Source: Ottelia alismoides (lineage: Eukaryota > Streptophyta > Magnoliopsida > Alismatales > Hydrocharitaceae). From it: DNA of 64,000 nt. Each line of letters opens with the position of its first letter. Positions within the stretch are counted from its first letter, which is position 1. The DNA lies in assembly GCA_037367405.1 (NCBI GenBank), contig JAZKJV010000391.1, forward strand, positions 372,001-436,000, written 5' to 3'. The notes below the pieces were generated by a model. That model was not told where the DNA came from. It saw only the letters and a list, made by a program, of their open reading frames with translations, and made no database searches. The position numbers and the translations under genes are program-made. This document shows, one piece after another, positions 1 through 11,500 of the stretch.

Positions 1-1408
1 ATCTCCCCTTGCGAAGCCGACCATCCTAGTCGATGTTCTCCCCTTATGCGTCATCTTCTCCCATCTCCTCACAGGCGGCGCTCGTCTCCTCCTCCAGGCG
101 GCAGGCCGCCGCATCCCGATGCTCTCCCCTGTCGTGATCCTTCTCCCAGTTTCACTCCGCGGCGGTGGCAGTATCTCCATTACCGCCCTTGAGCAGGCGG
201 CGGCTTCCTTCGTTGAGGTGGGTTCCCACAACAGGAACCCCAGGGCTGCGGGAACAAGGGCTCGATGGCCCTTCGTATATTTAAAAAAAAACGTGTTTTT
301 TGTTGTAAGTAGCCAAGTGGGCCACGTATTATAAAAAAAGAGGGGGGACTGTCGTTTGATAAAAAATGATAGAAAAAGTAGGTTGCACATAAGTACGGGC
401 CGAGGCCCAGCATTAAAAAAAGGGCAGTCATGAGTTCAAAAAAAACATAACAAAATGTGTTAAAAAATGAATGATTTGCAAAAGCCGAAAAAAATGGTTG
501 AACGGCTTTAAAAAAAGAAAAAAGAAGAAGAAAAAAAGAGAGCTGTAAAAAAAATGATGAAACGACCAAATGTGATTCATGTTTTCCCCAATTTTCTTGT
601 CTTCTCCCAACTTGGTCGCCATCAATGTTTTTCGACAAGTATGGGAGAAAGGGGGAAAATGTAGAGTCACGTGCAGATTGTCAGATTTTCCAGATTCTCC
701 ATTTTCAGAGACTCCAGATTCCAAGCCAGTTCAGATTTTGCAGACTCTACAGAAGATTTCAGACTCGACGATCATGGTCTCCGAGTCAGTTTCAGACACG
801 CACTTGTTTGCGATCTTTTCAGATGAGCGCGTATTTGCCATCATTTGTTGTGATCCCCATCTTTTCTTGTTGTCAGGCCAGAGTTTTCATGTGAGCCATA
901 GGGACTCCAGAGCAGAGCACCATTCCCTAGGCAAGGGTTTTCATGTGGTATCATAGGTACTCCAGAGCAGAGTATCATTCTCTGAGCCAGATGGGAGAGA
1001 CCCAATTCTCCGACGAGGAGACTTTTCATACTCCATTCTCTAGCGACCATGGACTCCGACGAAGATTGCACTTCCATGGCCTTTTCAATTCGATCCTTTT
1101 CAACGACGATGGAGCAGTTGTCCACATTGTTGTAGCGGGCCAGAGTACTCCGACGAGGAGACTCACTTCAGTTGCAGTGACTCTGACAGGCGCAGTTCAG
1201 AGCACATGCTCTCCGACGAGGAGATTCAGCAGACTCACACTCCAGCCCGTTTGTCTTCCTCACTTGCACGACATGAAAAGCAACGTCCTCAACAGCAGCC
1301 AACAGTTATGCGTGTTGAGTTGATATTGTCTGTAGTGTCATGTATTGTGAGTTGAGTTTCTTTCTGTTTGTCCAAGCTGAGCATTGCATGCCCCAGCTTG
1401 AGGGGGAG
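1..1408 (+). mobile_element. Internal region of a truncated family A LTR element
   Basis: The stretch around 600-660 (CTTCTCCCAACTTGG, then AAGTATGGGAGAAAGGGGG) matches the internal part of the complete family A element near 35645-35695. A polypurine tract, GCTTGAGGGGGAG, directly precedes the LTR at 1409. The 5' LTR lies outside the window. Open frames here are short and repeat-derived; no gag or pol is visible. Confidence 0.6.
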
Positions 1409-1735
1409 TGTTGGAGTATTTGGTTGTGCGTCATATGAGTTGTAGGAGGGTAAATGGATCTCTCCAGGGTCCATTTACCACATCCATGTGTTTAGTCCCA
1501 CATCTACCAGTGGTGGGACTTGGAGGCTCTGTGGAGGCGATATAAGGAGCCACAGACCTCCTGTATCCATTGAGAGAAAAAGCAATGCTACATATGCCCC
1601 TTTGAGGGCTTCTCCTGTGATTTCTTCCCGCTTCTTAAGGAGTAGGGTTCCACGTAAAATTCTATTGTTCCATGTTTTATCTTTCTATTCTTATGTTATG
1701 TTTATCATTCCGCTTCCGCTTCCTATTTTCTAACA
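1409..1735 (+). repeat. 3' LTR of family A element
   Basis: This 327-bp LTR begins TGTTGGAG and ends TTCTAACA. It shares the stretches GTTTAGTCCCACAT, ATATAAGGAGCC, GGTTCCACGT and CCGCTTCCGCTTC with the LTRs at 34163-34440, 36127-36416 and 39155-39422. A TATAA-like box lies at about 1538. Confidence 0.75.
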
Positions 1736-2575
1736 GAGGACAAAGAAGTAAAATTTAGTCCATATCTAGATGAGAAAGAAACCAAAGATCATGTTTGCAT
1801 CTCATCAAGAGTAAGCGCCAGATTATCCCTCCAAGAGTAGCTGCTCTTAGACTAATCCCATGAAATGACACATTCGAATATCCTACAAATCGTACCTTTC
1901 TATTATCGAACAAAATTGTTCAGCAACCATGACATTGATATATTCTCAAACAATCAAACAACACACAATAACATCACCATTCACCTAATATAATGTGTCA
2001 CATCACAGGAAAACTTATTCCGCAGAACATATAATCTCCAAACAACCAAACAACACATAATAACTCAATCATTTACCACAACTTTCTACATTGAAAAACA
2101 AACAATAATCCCCGAAAAAACTCCAATGAAGAATAAATAACACAATCATTCAACCTGTATCAAAGGCCATGTTATTGTTTGTCCTACAATTAGTCATTCC
2201 CACGAAGTAAAAGTTCAATGTGTATTTATGTGGATTTTCACTATTCAGCTAGAGAATACCCTGAGCATATACTCAGAATGAATTGCTTACTCGAGATCTC
2301 AGGCTCGGAATCATATAAAATTTTCCAAATAAAATTACAAACAACCTCCCATATCTCTCAAATACGCTAGTAGTATTTTTCCTTTCCTATTTTTAAAAAA
2401 GTCCAATCTGTGAATTTGAGAAAATAACTATGTATCAGACTATTAGTCTCGGCACAAAGATCTTGTCTTGGCATTTGACAGAGCTTGAACAAAAGCACTT
2501 CAAGGCGCATTTATTTCACATAATTCATATTTTAAAAACTTTGATTCTAGAATTCTATAATAAATTACATGAGGG
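1736..2575. other. Unassigned AT-rich intron sequence
   Basis: No open frame of note, no repeat border and no exon was recognised. It probably belongs to the PRP40C intron that runs off the left edge. Confidence 0.4.
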
Positions 2576-2582
2576 AAAGTTT

Positions 2583-3160
2583 TTTTTTGAAGCTCAAAAA
2601 AAGGGGGAGACACTCAACAGTGTTCGCCCCAATATATTAGAAAATTAAAAAGAATAAAAGAACATACAAGAAAGCAAAAGCGAATATACAAAGGTACACC
2701 CCACCACCACAAGAGCGAACTGCGGCCTACACCACACTCCAGTCATCCACAAGACGCGAACAATGAATAAGAACGTTATCCCTGTAAAAGCGTTGACCGG
2801 AGAAGAGGGCCTCATTTCTTCCCAACCAAATGGACCACAGCCTCGCAATCGAGATCAAGATGTCCCTCCTATCCATGTTCCTGTTAAGCACCAATGTGTC
2901 GCAGAAAGTTGACAGGTCATCTGTTCTCACCCAATCCAGATCTTCCCAAATCCCTCTGACAAAGAGCAGCCGAAGAATAAGTGCTCAATGGTTTCCACAG
3001 CTGAATCACAAAGCACACAGGTATTGGGGACATTAGCCATGAATCTAGCGCAGCGATCACGCGTCAACAACCTCTTTCTGCGTAGAAGCCAAAGGAAAAA
3101 ACCAATGCGCTCAGGAAGCCGCAGACTCCAAAAGAAGCAAGAAAGTTAGACCCATATCAT
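2583..3160 (-). mobile_element. 5'-truncated L1 LINE 3' end
   Basis: Minus-strand frames encode the end of a plant L1 ORF2, including ARLWSIWLGRNEALFSG, typical of the reverse-transcriptase zinc-binding/3' region. The terminal motif AAAAAAGGGGGAGACAC and GTTCGCCCC followed by a poly-T run (poly-A on the minus strand) is the same as in the L1 at 27180-27624. Coding sequence is broken. No convincing target duplication was found. Confidence 0.65.
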
Positions 3161-3169
3161 CTTTTCAGA

Positions 3170-5446
3170 ATTTATCAGATTGAAAATCCTTGAATACCTT
3201 ATAATGGCATTTGGATTGGATTAAGAACTTGTATGGTCATGATCATTACTTGACTTCAAGTGGTCATAACTTTACCTAGTGTCATTAGATAATTTTACGG
3301 TTTGCCTTCGGAATGACCTCGACATAACAAAAAATCCCTAAAATGCTTATGAATTACCTAAATCCAAAAAATGAGAGATAATGTTCGAAGGCCAGGAACA
3401 TCACATGCCAACAATTTTAACTTCAGAAGGTCATGTACTTAACATGTTAGCGCTGACCCTGCAAAAGTACCACCTTACCTACCACGCCCTATTAAGGACA
3501 ACAACCAAACCAGACATTACCCAACAGATCAGTCTACAAAAAAGAGGAGACTCTAAGAAGCCAAATTAGGCTAACATATTACCATCTAGAATCGTAGTGC
3601 GGCACTTAAAACGGTCATCAGTCAGTCTATCTCCTTGTCTAATCCCCATCCCATCTACACTCTGCTTTTACCTTGCCTGACTCATACACGAGTAACCAAG
3701 GCCAAAAGAAAGCATCCCTACTGCAGGGGTGCTTGGAGTAGCCTTCCTGATTAAGTTTAAATACATCATCAACGAGCATGGTTTCATGTTATAAATCATC
3801 GCTGTTTTGAGACGAGAAAGGAAAAGACGGTTTGGTCCCTTCAAGAAATGATTTCTGCCTATCCAAAGTTAAGCAAGAAAAGATTCAGCACGAGGCTATG
3901 TGAACGATCATAAAAATTTTTGGCTTGAAAAACTAGAATAACCGATTTTACATATCAAAAAAGAATAATCAGTTTATGAAATGAATTTATTCATGGTGTA
4001 GGGTTTCTTATATAGGTTGAAAAATAGAACCCGATAGGCGACAATTACAAAATAGTTCCCGCAGGGTTACAAATAGAATAGAGTCTGGAAATAAAGTATA
4101 ATAGAAAACTAAGCTACTTTGCCAAAAACGTCAATAATAGTACAAAAACTCCAATCACGAACAACAATTTTCACATCATAACTTTTTTATGAGTTTTAAT
4201 GACTAACAAATTAGTAATAAATCCAACATCCAAGGTTTCACTTCAATACATAAGACCCAGATTCCACACATAAAACTCGGATATTTAAGCACAGGATTTA
4301 AGCTTTAAAACAGGTATATGTGACATTGAAGAGAATAGAAGAGTATGGAGAGCAATTCTATCTTATACCCTACAAAAGCTCAAAAAATTTAGGGACCCAC
4401 GTCGTAAATACCTGAAAAGCTGTAAATAAATAATATACGAATGATATTTCCAAAGCTTTGACAAAACAAAGTCTAAATACACACAATATTAAAAAAAATA
4501 CCTTCCAAAACATTTAAGGCCTCCTCTAAGGCAATAGAGTAGAGTTAGATCGAGGTGGGAGATAAAATAACTAATTTCTGACAAAACCAATCAACATAGG
4601 GAAAGCATGTGGCTCTGGAGCTTCCCCAAGTTCAATGATGCTTCTGGCACCGACCATGTCCACAACTACGATGAGGACTAAGAGTAAGGGATGTCAGTGT
4701 CGTGCTCGCATTTGGCACTCCAATTCCATGGTGGCAAACAGAAAGAAATGCACATGAATTTGTATCATACACACAAAAACATAGACAGATAGAAATAGAT
4801 TATTAAGATGTATATTGTGTGTTACATGAGTTGGAGGAGGTAAAGCCGCAGAGTTCAACAGCATGGTGATGGCAGCATGAAGATAGTTTATATCTGAAAA
4901 GCAACTGCCTCCAAGATGTAAAAAACAATCAACATCTTTTCCCTACGACATCTTATTTTCAAATTATAACAAATACTCCCACAATTTTAACTACAACCAA
5001 CAATGGCAGCAATTATCCTTAAAGCAACCCAATAGTTTACATGTCAGTTTATCACAGTTTCAATCCGAAAAAAAAAACAACTAACCCCTCACAGCAACCA
5101 GTATACCCTTCAAAACCCACACCTCCAAGCAAACTAACCCCGGGACTCCAGAACCCATGTGAGATAGGATGCCCATACTGATATCTTTAAAAAAACTATA
5201 TAATAATTCATGGGCAGGATAAAAACCAGTCCACCTGAAACAGGCTGTGAGAAAAGGTTAGACAGTGAAAGCAGAAACTCAATGTGGGGGAACTTTCCTT
5301 TTTCGAACAGCATTGTGGTGAAAATTTTGAGAATGGAGGGTAAATAGATACTAATGTCTGGAACTGGGAAAAACAAGAACCAATTGATCTTCATTGCATT
5401 AAGAACAATGTAAATTGAGACAGAGCAATTTCACAATAAGTAATAC
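3170..5446. other. Unassigned intron sequence downstream of the WW2 exon
   Basis: AT-rich, no long open frame and no recognised repeat border. A 32-residue minus-strand frame at 4574-4672 is the only stretch that looks weakly protein-like (see findings). Confidence 0.4.
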
Positions 5447-5525
5447 CTTATTCTTCATGTCATAATAGTATTTTTGTCCATCATCAGTTGTTACCAATGA
5501 CCAATCTGTACCAGGTAATTTCTCC
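5447..5525 (-). CDS. PRP40C: PRP40C exon 7, WW domain 2
   Basis: The exon is 79 nt and encodes [22 protein letters not shown] to KNK, the start of the second WW domain. Borders are TGCACAG and AAG/GTATTA. The expected next exon (a VSSWQIP-like stretch closing the domain, then FF domains) was looked for by eye in 1-5446 and not seen. Confidence 0.85.
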
Positions 5526-8500
5526 CTGTGCATAAAAAGAAAGAAAGATAATAAGGATGTATACATAGCCAAAAATATATACTTTTGAGACAAATAACCA
5601 GAAAATATTAAGCATGTAAAAGTTCAGTGCAGTATATAAACATGAATATCTCAATTATACTCTGCGGACATTGCATAACATGAATGTATGTATCAAAACG
5701 AAACAATCAAAAAAAAACTAATTAAAGAACATCCATATACTATCAGTCAGCAGCTCAGAATTAATATTAAGATAAAAAGAAAAAACAAAGCATTCAAATG
5801 TATGGATGCAACTGGAAAGCCACATTGTGGCCCCCACCCCTCTCTTGGATATGTCATCCATGTACCTCCACTCGATCTTTGTGTACAGCTGGAGATGTAA
5901 CCTGTTGGATAGAGAAGTTCAGGCATGCCTCGGTTTGCCAAACGCTTAAGTTGACCTTCAATGTATTAAAAAAACTTTACAGACATACATTTTTTTCAAA
6001 AGATAAAGGATAATGAGCAGAGGTTAGTAATTGTCCCAGAAGACTTATCGCAGCAATCGAACGATTATGGAAGATGATCACATCTCACCGTCCCAGTTTC
6101 CCTTAATATAACATATTAACTCAATTACAGTCTCAATGTACTGTATGCCTCAAGGTTTTTAAAGAACATGACGTTGTCCAAGGATTTCGTATAAGTACGG
6201 CTAAGACGGAATATATGTAGTGCACAGACATGGTAAATATGCTTTGGAGACATGCTTGAGGTCTGGAGACGTGCTTTGGAGACATAATTGACAAGACTAG
6301 ACAAGGAGTAAATGAAAAGCTTGAGATCTGGAGACATGCTTTGGAGACTAAAGGTGCGTTTGGTATGCGAGTTAAGGCGGGTTAAACCGGTAGAGGGTAA
6401 CCCGTTTTTTATTTGGATTTAATGGGGCTGCCCCGCCCCCTATTTCCGACGTTTTTTATTTTTTTTAAAAAATAAAACCATGTAAATTCATCCCTATATC
6501 CCTCCTACATGCCATTCGAATTTCGTCAGAAACAGAGACTCCTACGGCCTCCATCGAGATGGTGTCGATTTAAAAAATCATGTTACCGTTAAAAAATGAC
6601 TGTCTGGATGGAGGCCGTAGGAGTCTCTGTTTCCGACGAAATTCGAATGGCATGTAGGAGGGATATAGGGATGAATATACATGGTGACATTTTTTGAAAA
6701 AAAATAAAAAAAGCGTCGAAAATGGCGCGGGGGCAGCCATGTTGGCTACCCCCAGGGGGCAGCCCCATTAACCTCTTTTTATTTTTGGTGTTTGGATAGA
6801 GGGTTAAACTAGGGTGGGTTAGAAGTGGGTTTGTTGTGATATGATTGTATTTAAGTTTGAAAAAGTGAGTAGTTATTGTGATGTGATTGTATTGTAGTTT
6901 GGAAAAGTGAGTAGAAGTGGAGTAGTATATAATTTTTATATGATATGATGCTATAATATATTATTTTTTTATGTAATTAATTATGAAGATTTGATTTATT
7001 TAATTTTTTAAAAAAGAAATAGAGTGGGGCCCACGCATGAGAGAGAGGGAGTGGGTTAGAGGGGGTGGGGAGTTCACCCCACCAACCGAACGGGGCCTAA
7101 AGGATTTCGTATAAGTAGGGCTAAGATGGAATATATGGAGTGCACCTTAATTGAAAGCAATGGTGAAGGAATCGAGGTGAAGATTGGTGACGATAACATT
7201 CGAAAGGGAGATTCTTTTAGATATCTGGGATCTATTTTGCAACATGATGGCGAAATTGATGGAAATGTTACTAGTAGAATAAATGCAGGCTGGTTAAAGT
7301 GGAGAAGAGCCTCTGTTGTGCTCTACACAACAACAACAACAACAAAGCCTTTTCCCACAATTAAGTAGGGTCGGCTACAAGGATTCTTCGCCTCCATTCA
7401 GATCTATCTTGGGTCAATCCCGGACTTATATCCAAAAAGCTAAGATCCCTTCGTATAGTCTCTTTCCAACACTTCTTGGGCCGTCCTCGCCCTCTCTTAG
7501 CCGGCTCAACATCCCAACACTCGCATCTCCTAACCGGTGCATCAGTTGACCTTCTTTGCAAATGACCAAACCATCTTAAGTGGTTTTCTCGCATCTTATC
7601 CTCGATCGGAGCTACACCAACTTTCTTTCTAATTGCATCATTCCGAATCCGATCTTTACGTGTATGTCCACACATCCATCTTAGCATTTTCATTTCTGCT
7701 ACAGCCATTCTCTGCACATGTCTATGGTTCACAGGCCAACATTCAGAACCATAAAGCATAGCAGGTCTCACGGCTGCTTTGTAAAACTTTCTTTTAAAGG
7801 AATTTTCTTATCACAAAGAACAGCGGAGGCTCCTCTCCACTTTAGCCAGCCTGCATTTATTCTATTAGTAACATTTCCATCAATTTCCCCATCATGTTGC
7901 AAAAAAGATCCCAGATATCTAAAAGAATCTCTCTTCTGAATGTTATCGTCACCAATCTTCACCTCGATTCCTTCACCATTGCTTCCATCAAAGGTGCATT
8001 CCATATATTCCGTCTTAGCCCTACTTATACGAAAGCCTTTAGTCTCCAATGCATGTCTCCAAACCTCAAGCTTCTTATTTACTCCATCTCTAGTCTCGTC
8101 AATCAACACAATATCATCAGCAAATAACATACACCAAGGTAACTCATCCTGAATGTGACTTGTCAACTCGTCCATAATCAAAGTAAAAAGAAATGGACTT
8201 AAAGTTGAACCTTGATGTAAACCAATGTTGATATCAAAATAGTCAGTCTTCCCCGTCGGGGTCCTTACACAAGATAAAGCCCTATCATACATATCCTTTA
8301 TGAGATTAATGTATAGGACAGGTATTTGTCTCTTCTCCAAAACTCTCCATAGTATCTCTCGTGGGACGGAATCATAAGCCTTCTCCAAATCAATAAAGAT
8401 CATATGGATATTCTTCCTTCTAGCTCTATAAATCTCCATTGTTCTCCTCAGCAAATGGATGGCTTCAATAGTTGAGTGACCTGGCATGAATCCGAATTGG

Positions 8501-11500
8501 TTTTCTTTTACTTGGGAAACTTGCCTCAACCTTCTTTCGATCACACGTTCCCAAATTTTCATAGTGTGACTCATCAGCTTGATACCTCTGTAATTTGAAC
8601 AATTTTGAATGTCTCCTTTGTTCTTATAAAGAGGCACCACGATACTCCTCCTCCAATCTTCAGGCATTTTCTTGCTTCGCCAAATAACATTGAATATATT
8701 CGTAAGCCAAGTCAAACCACGCTCACCTAAAACTTTCCATACTTCTACAGGGATGTCATCCGGTCCAACACCTTTCCCAGGTCTCATAACCTTCAAAGCC
8801 TCCTCTACTTCTTTTCTTTGTATTCGTCTATAGCATGCACGATTCAAGTAACTTTCACTACTAGCTAGATCACCCAAAGTGATCTCTCTACTTCCTTCTC
8901 CAATGAAAAGTTTATGGAAGTACTGCTCCCATCTAGTCTCTATATCCTTCTGAGTAACAAGCACGTGACCTTCCTCGTCCTTAATGCATCTCACTTGAGA
9001 AAGGTCTTTGGTCTTTCTTTCTCTTGCTTTGGCCAACCTGAATATATCCTTCTGGCCCTCCTTAGAGTTGAGATTTTTATACAAAACCTCATAAGCTTTT
9101 GACTTAGCTTCGCTTACAGCCTTCTTTGCTTCCTTCTTCGCTATTTTATAGTTTGTGACAGTTTCCTCTGTTCTATCCTTAGACATAGCTTTAAAGCAAG
9201 CTCTTTTAATTTTTAGCTTCCGGCCTCTGTTGTGCTCTGTAATAAGAAAATTCCTTTAAAAATTAAAGGAAAGTTTTACAAAGCAGCCGTGAGACCTGTT
9301 ATGCTCTATGGATCTGAATGTTAGCCTGTGAACCATAAACACATGCAGAGAATGGATGTAGCAGAAATGAAAATGCTAAGGTGGATGTGTGGACACACAC
9401 GTAAAGATCGGATTCGAAATGAGGCAATCAGAAAGAAAGTTGGTGTAGCTCAGATCGAGGATAAGATGCGAGAAAACCACTTAAGATGGTTTGGTCATTT
9501 GCAAAGAAGATCAGCCGATGCACCGGTTAGGAGATGCGAGTGTTGGGATATTGAGCCGACTAAGAGAGGGCGAGGACGGTCTAAGAAGTGTTGGAAAGAG
9601 ACTATACAAAGGGATCTTAGTTTTTTGGATATAAGCCCGAGATTGACCCAAGATAGATCGGAATGGAGGCGAAGAATCCATGTAGCCGACCCTACTTAAT
9701 TGTGGGAAAAGGCTTTGTTGTTGTTGTTGTTGTATGACGTCGTCCAAGGTGGTTTTATGCATATGAGACAAGGCTTAAGCCTCAAGGTGGTCAAGGTGTA
9801 AGCATCGAGTTTTAGAAAGAATTCAGAATTAGGGCAAACCTATGCTGTAATGAAATTATGACAACGTTAAGTTTGTTAAAAACGTAATTCCACACTAGTA
9901 AATGGCGCGACATATAAGTAATTGAAGCACTTGAGTTATTGATACTAATATCAAACATAGGTTCAAAACCCAAAAGCAACCAACACAACAATAAGTATAA
10001 GACTCCAAGCACTATACCAAAATCATAAAAGGAATTAAGGTTCCCAAACTTCCACAAACGACTACTATAAGATAACCATCCAATATATAACTATATATGA
10101 TTGAATCATATCCAAGTATTTTGACTTCATAGCTTAAACATCCAATACTTTATAATATTTAATCCAATCCAAGATTCCAGACTCCCATGAAGCACATCCC
10201 ATGTAGAGCATCCAATTAAATCCATGATTTTAGTAAAACAACCAAATAAATGGGATTGTTGGACCATAAAGCATCCAAAACTCCAAATAAAGCACTTGTG
10301 AATGGTAGAAACCAAAAAATGAATTGCATTATTGAGAGGTCCTAGGATTCTTTTATATAGGAGAGAAACATGTTGGGCAAATTACAAGAAGACAAAAGAA
10401 ATAGACAATATCGAAATAATAAGAAAGACAACTAATATCTCAACACTCCCCCTCAAGCTGGAGCGTAGATATCGATCATGCTCAGTTTGGAACATCATTA
10501 GGGCTTTAGTAAGAACATTTGTTGTCTAGTCTCCAGAGCTAAGATGCGTAGTGGCGATAAGACGCTTCTATATCATGTCACGAGTGTAGTGACAGTCCAC
10601 CTTTATGTGCTTGGTCCTCTCATGAAAGGTTGGGTTGTTTGCAATAAAAAGAGCAGCCTAGTTGTCACATTGGAAGTGCATGGAAAGAGGTACCTCTATA
10701 GTCAGGTCAGTAAGAACAGACCTGACCCACATCATCCCTGTAATAGCATGCGCCATGACCATGTATTCTGACTCAGCACTTGATCTGGCAACCACGGTCT
10801 GCTTCTAGCTCTTACATGAAATTAGGAATTCCCTATGAACACAACGAAGCCTGAAGAAGAATTCCTATCCTTTGGACACCCAGTATAATCTGCATATGCA
10901 CATGTTGTAGCTGAAAGAGATGTACCTCTACTGAAAAGAAGTCCCATACATGGTGATGTCTTCAAATACCTCGGAATCATATGGACTGCATCTATGTGTA
11001 CCTGTCCGGGCTGCTCCATAAACTGAGTCGCTTTGCTCACTGTAAATGATATGTCGGGCCTGGTACTAGTCGCATATAGGAGCTTGCCAACAAGCTCCCT
11101 GTACCTCCTTTTCTCAACTTCCTCGGTGTCATCGTCATAGAGCTTCATGCTCGGGTCCATAGAAGTAGTGGCAGGTCTGCAATCTGCCATGCCAGTCTGT
11201 GAAAGAAGATCTGTAACATACTTCCTCTGGGTCATCACAAGACCTCATTGGTTCCTGCCAAACTCCAGTCCAAGAAAGTAACGTAAATTAGAAAGGTCCT
11301 TGGTCACAAATTGCTGGCCTAGAGTCCTTGGCAACCTGAATACCCTGCTCATCATCCCATGTAACAATAATGTCATCAACGTAAACAAGAATGGCAACAG
11401 TACCTCATTGGGTCCTGTGCACAAACAAATAGTGATTGGCAGTCGATCGCACAAACCCATGTTGCTTTATCAAGTCCAAGAGCTTCTGGAACCATGCTCT

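Larger units (their letters stand above)
7325..9222 (-). mobile_element. RTE-type LINE inserted into another RTE in opposite orientation
   Basis: A perfect 16-bp duplication, GCCTCTGTTGTGCTCT, lies at 7309-7324 and 9223-9238. The 3' end with (TTG)n is at 7325-7345. The 5' end is truncated at a point equal to about 23085 in the full-length copy, so the endonuclease is missing. Minus-strand frames encode reverse transcriptase: [30 protein letters not shown] (motif A) and FADDIVL (motif C, catalytic Asp pair). Confidence 0.9.
6184..9733 (+). mobile_element. RTE-type LINE, 5'-truncated, carrying nested insertions
   Basis: The outer flanks are ATGACGTTGTCCAAGG (6168-6183) and ATGACGTCGTCCAAGG (9734-9749), a 16-bp target duplication with one mismatch. 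RTE sequence occurs at 6184-6348, 7101-7324 and 9239-9733. The 3' end is the standard one of this family, TTGTGGGAAAAGGC followed by (TTG)n. The first part is scrambled, with repeated short blocks of the GGAGACATGCTTTGGAG region. The 9328-9699 frame is the C-terminal RTE domain ([20 protein letters not shown]). No intact ORF remains. Confidence 0.85.

Noticed and set aside
2576..3150. GAAAGTT at both ends of the L1 fragment as a target duplication
   Set aside because: Only seven bases next to a homopolymer; too weak beside the 16-bp duplication of the sister copy at 27180.
1..5446. FF-domain exons of PRP40C
   Set aside because: Searched by eye on the minus strand for the WW2 completion (VSSWQIP-like) and FF motifs; none found, so they should lie outside the window.
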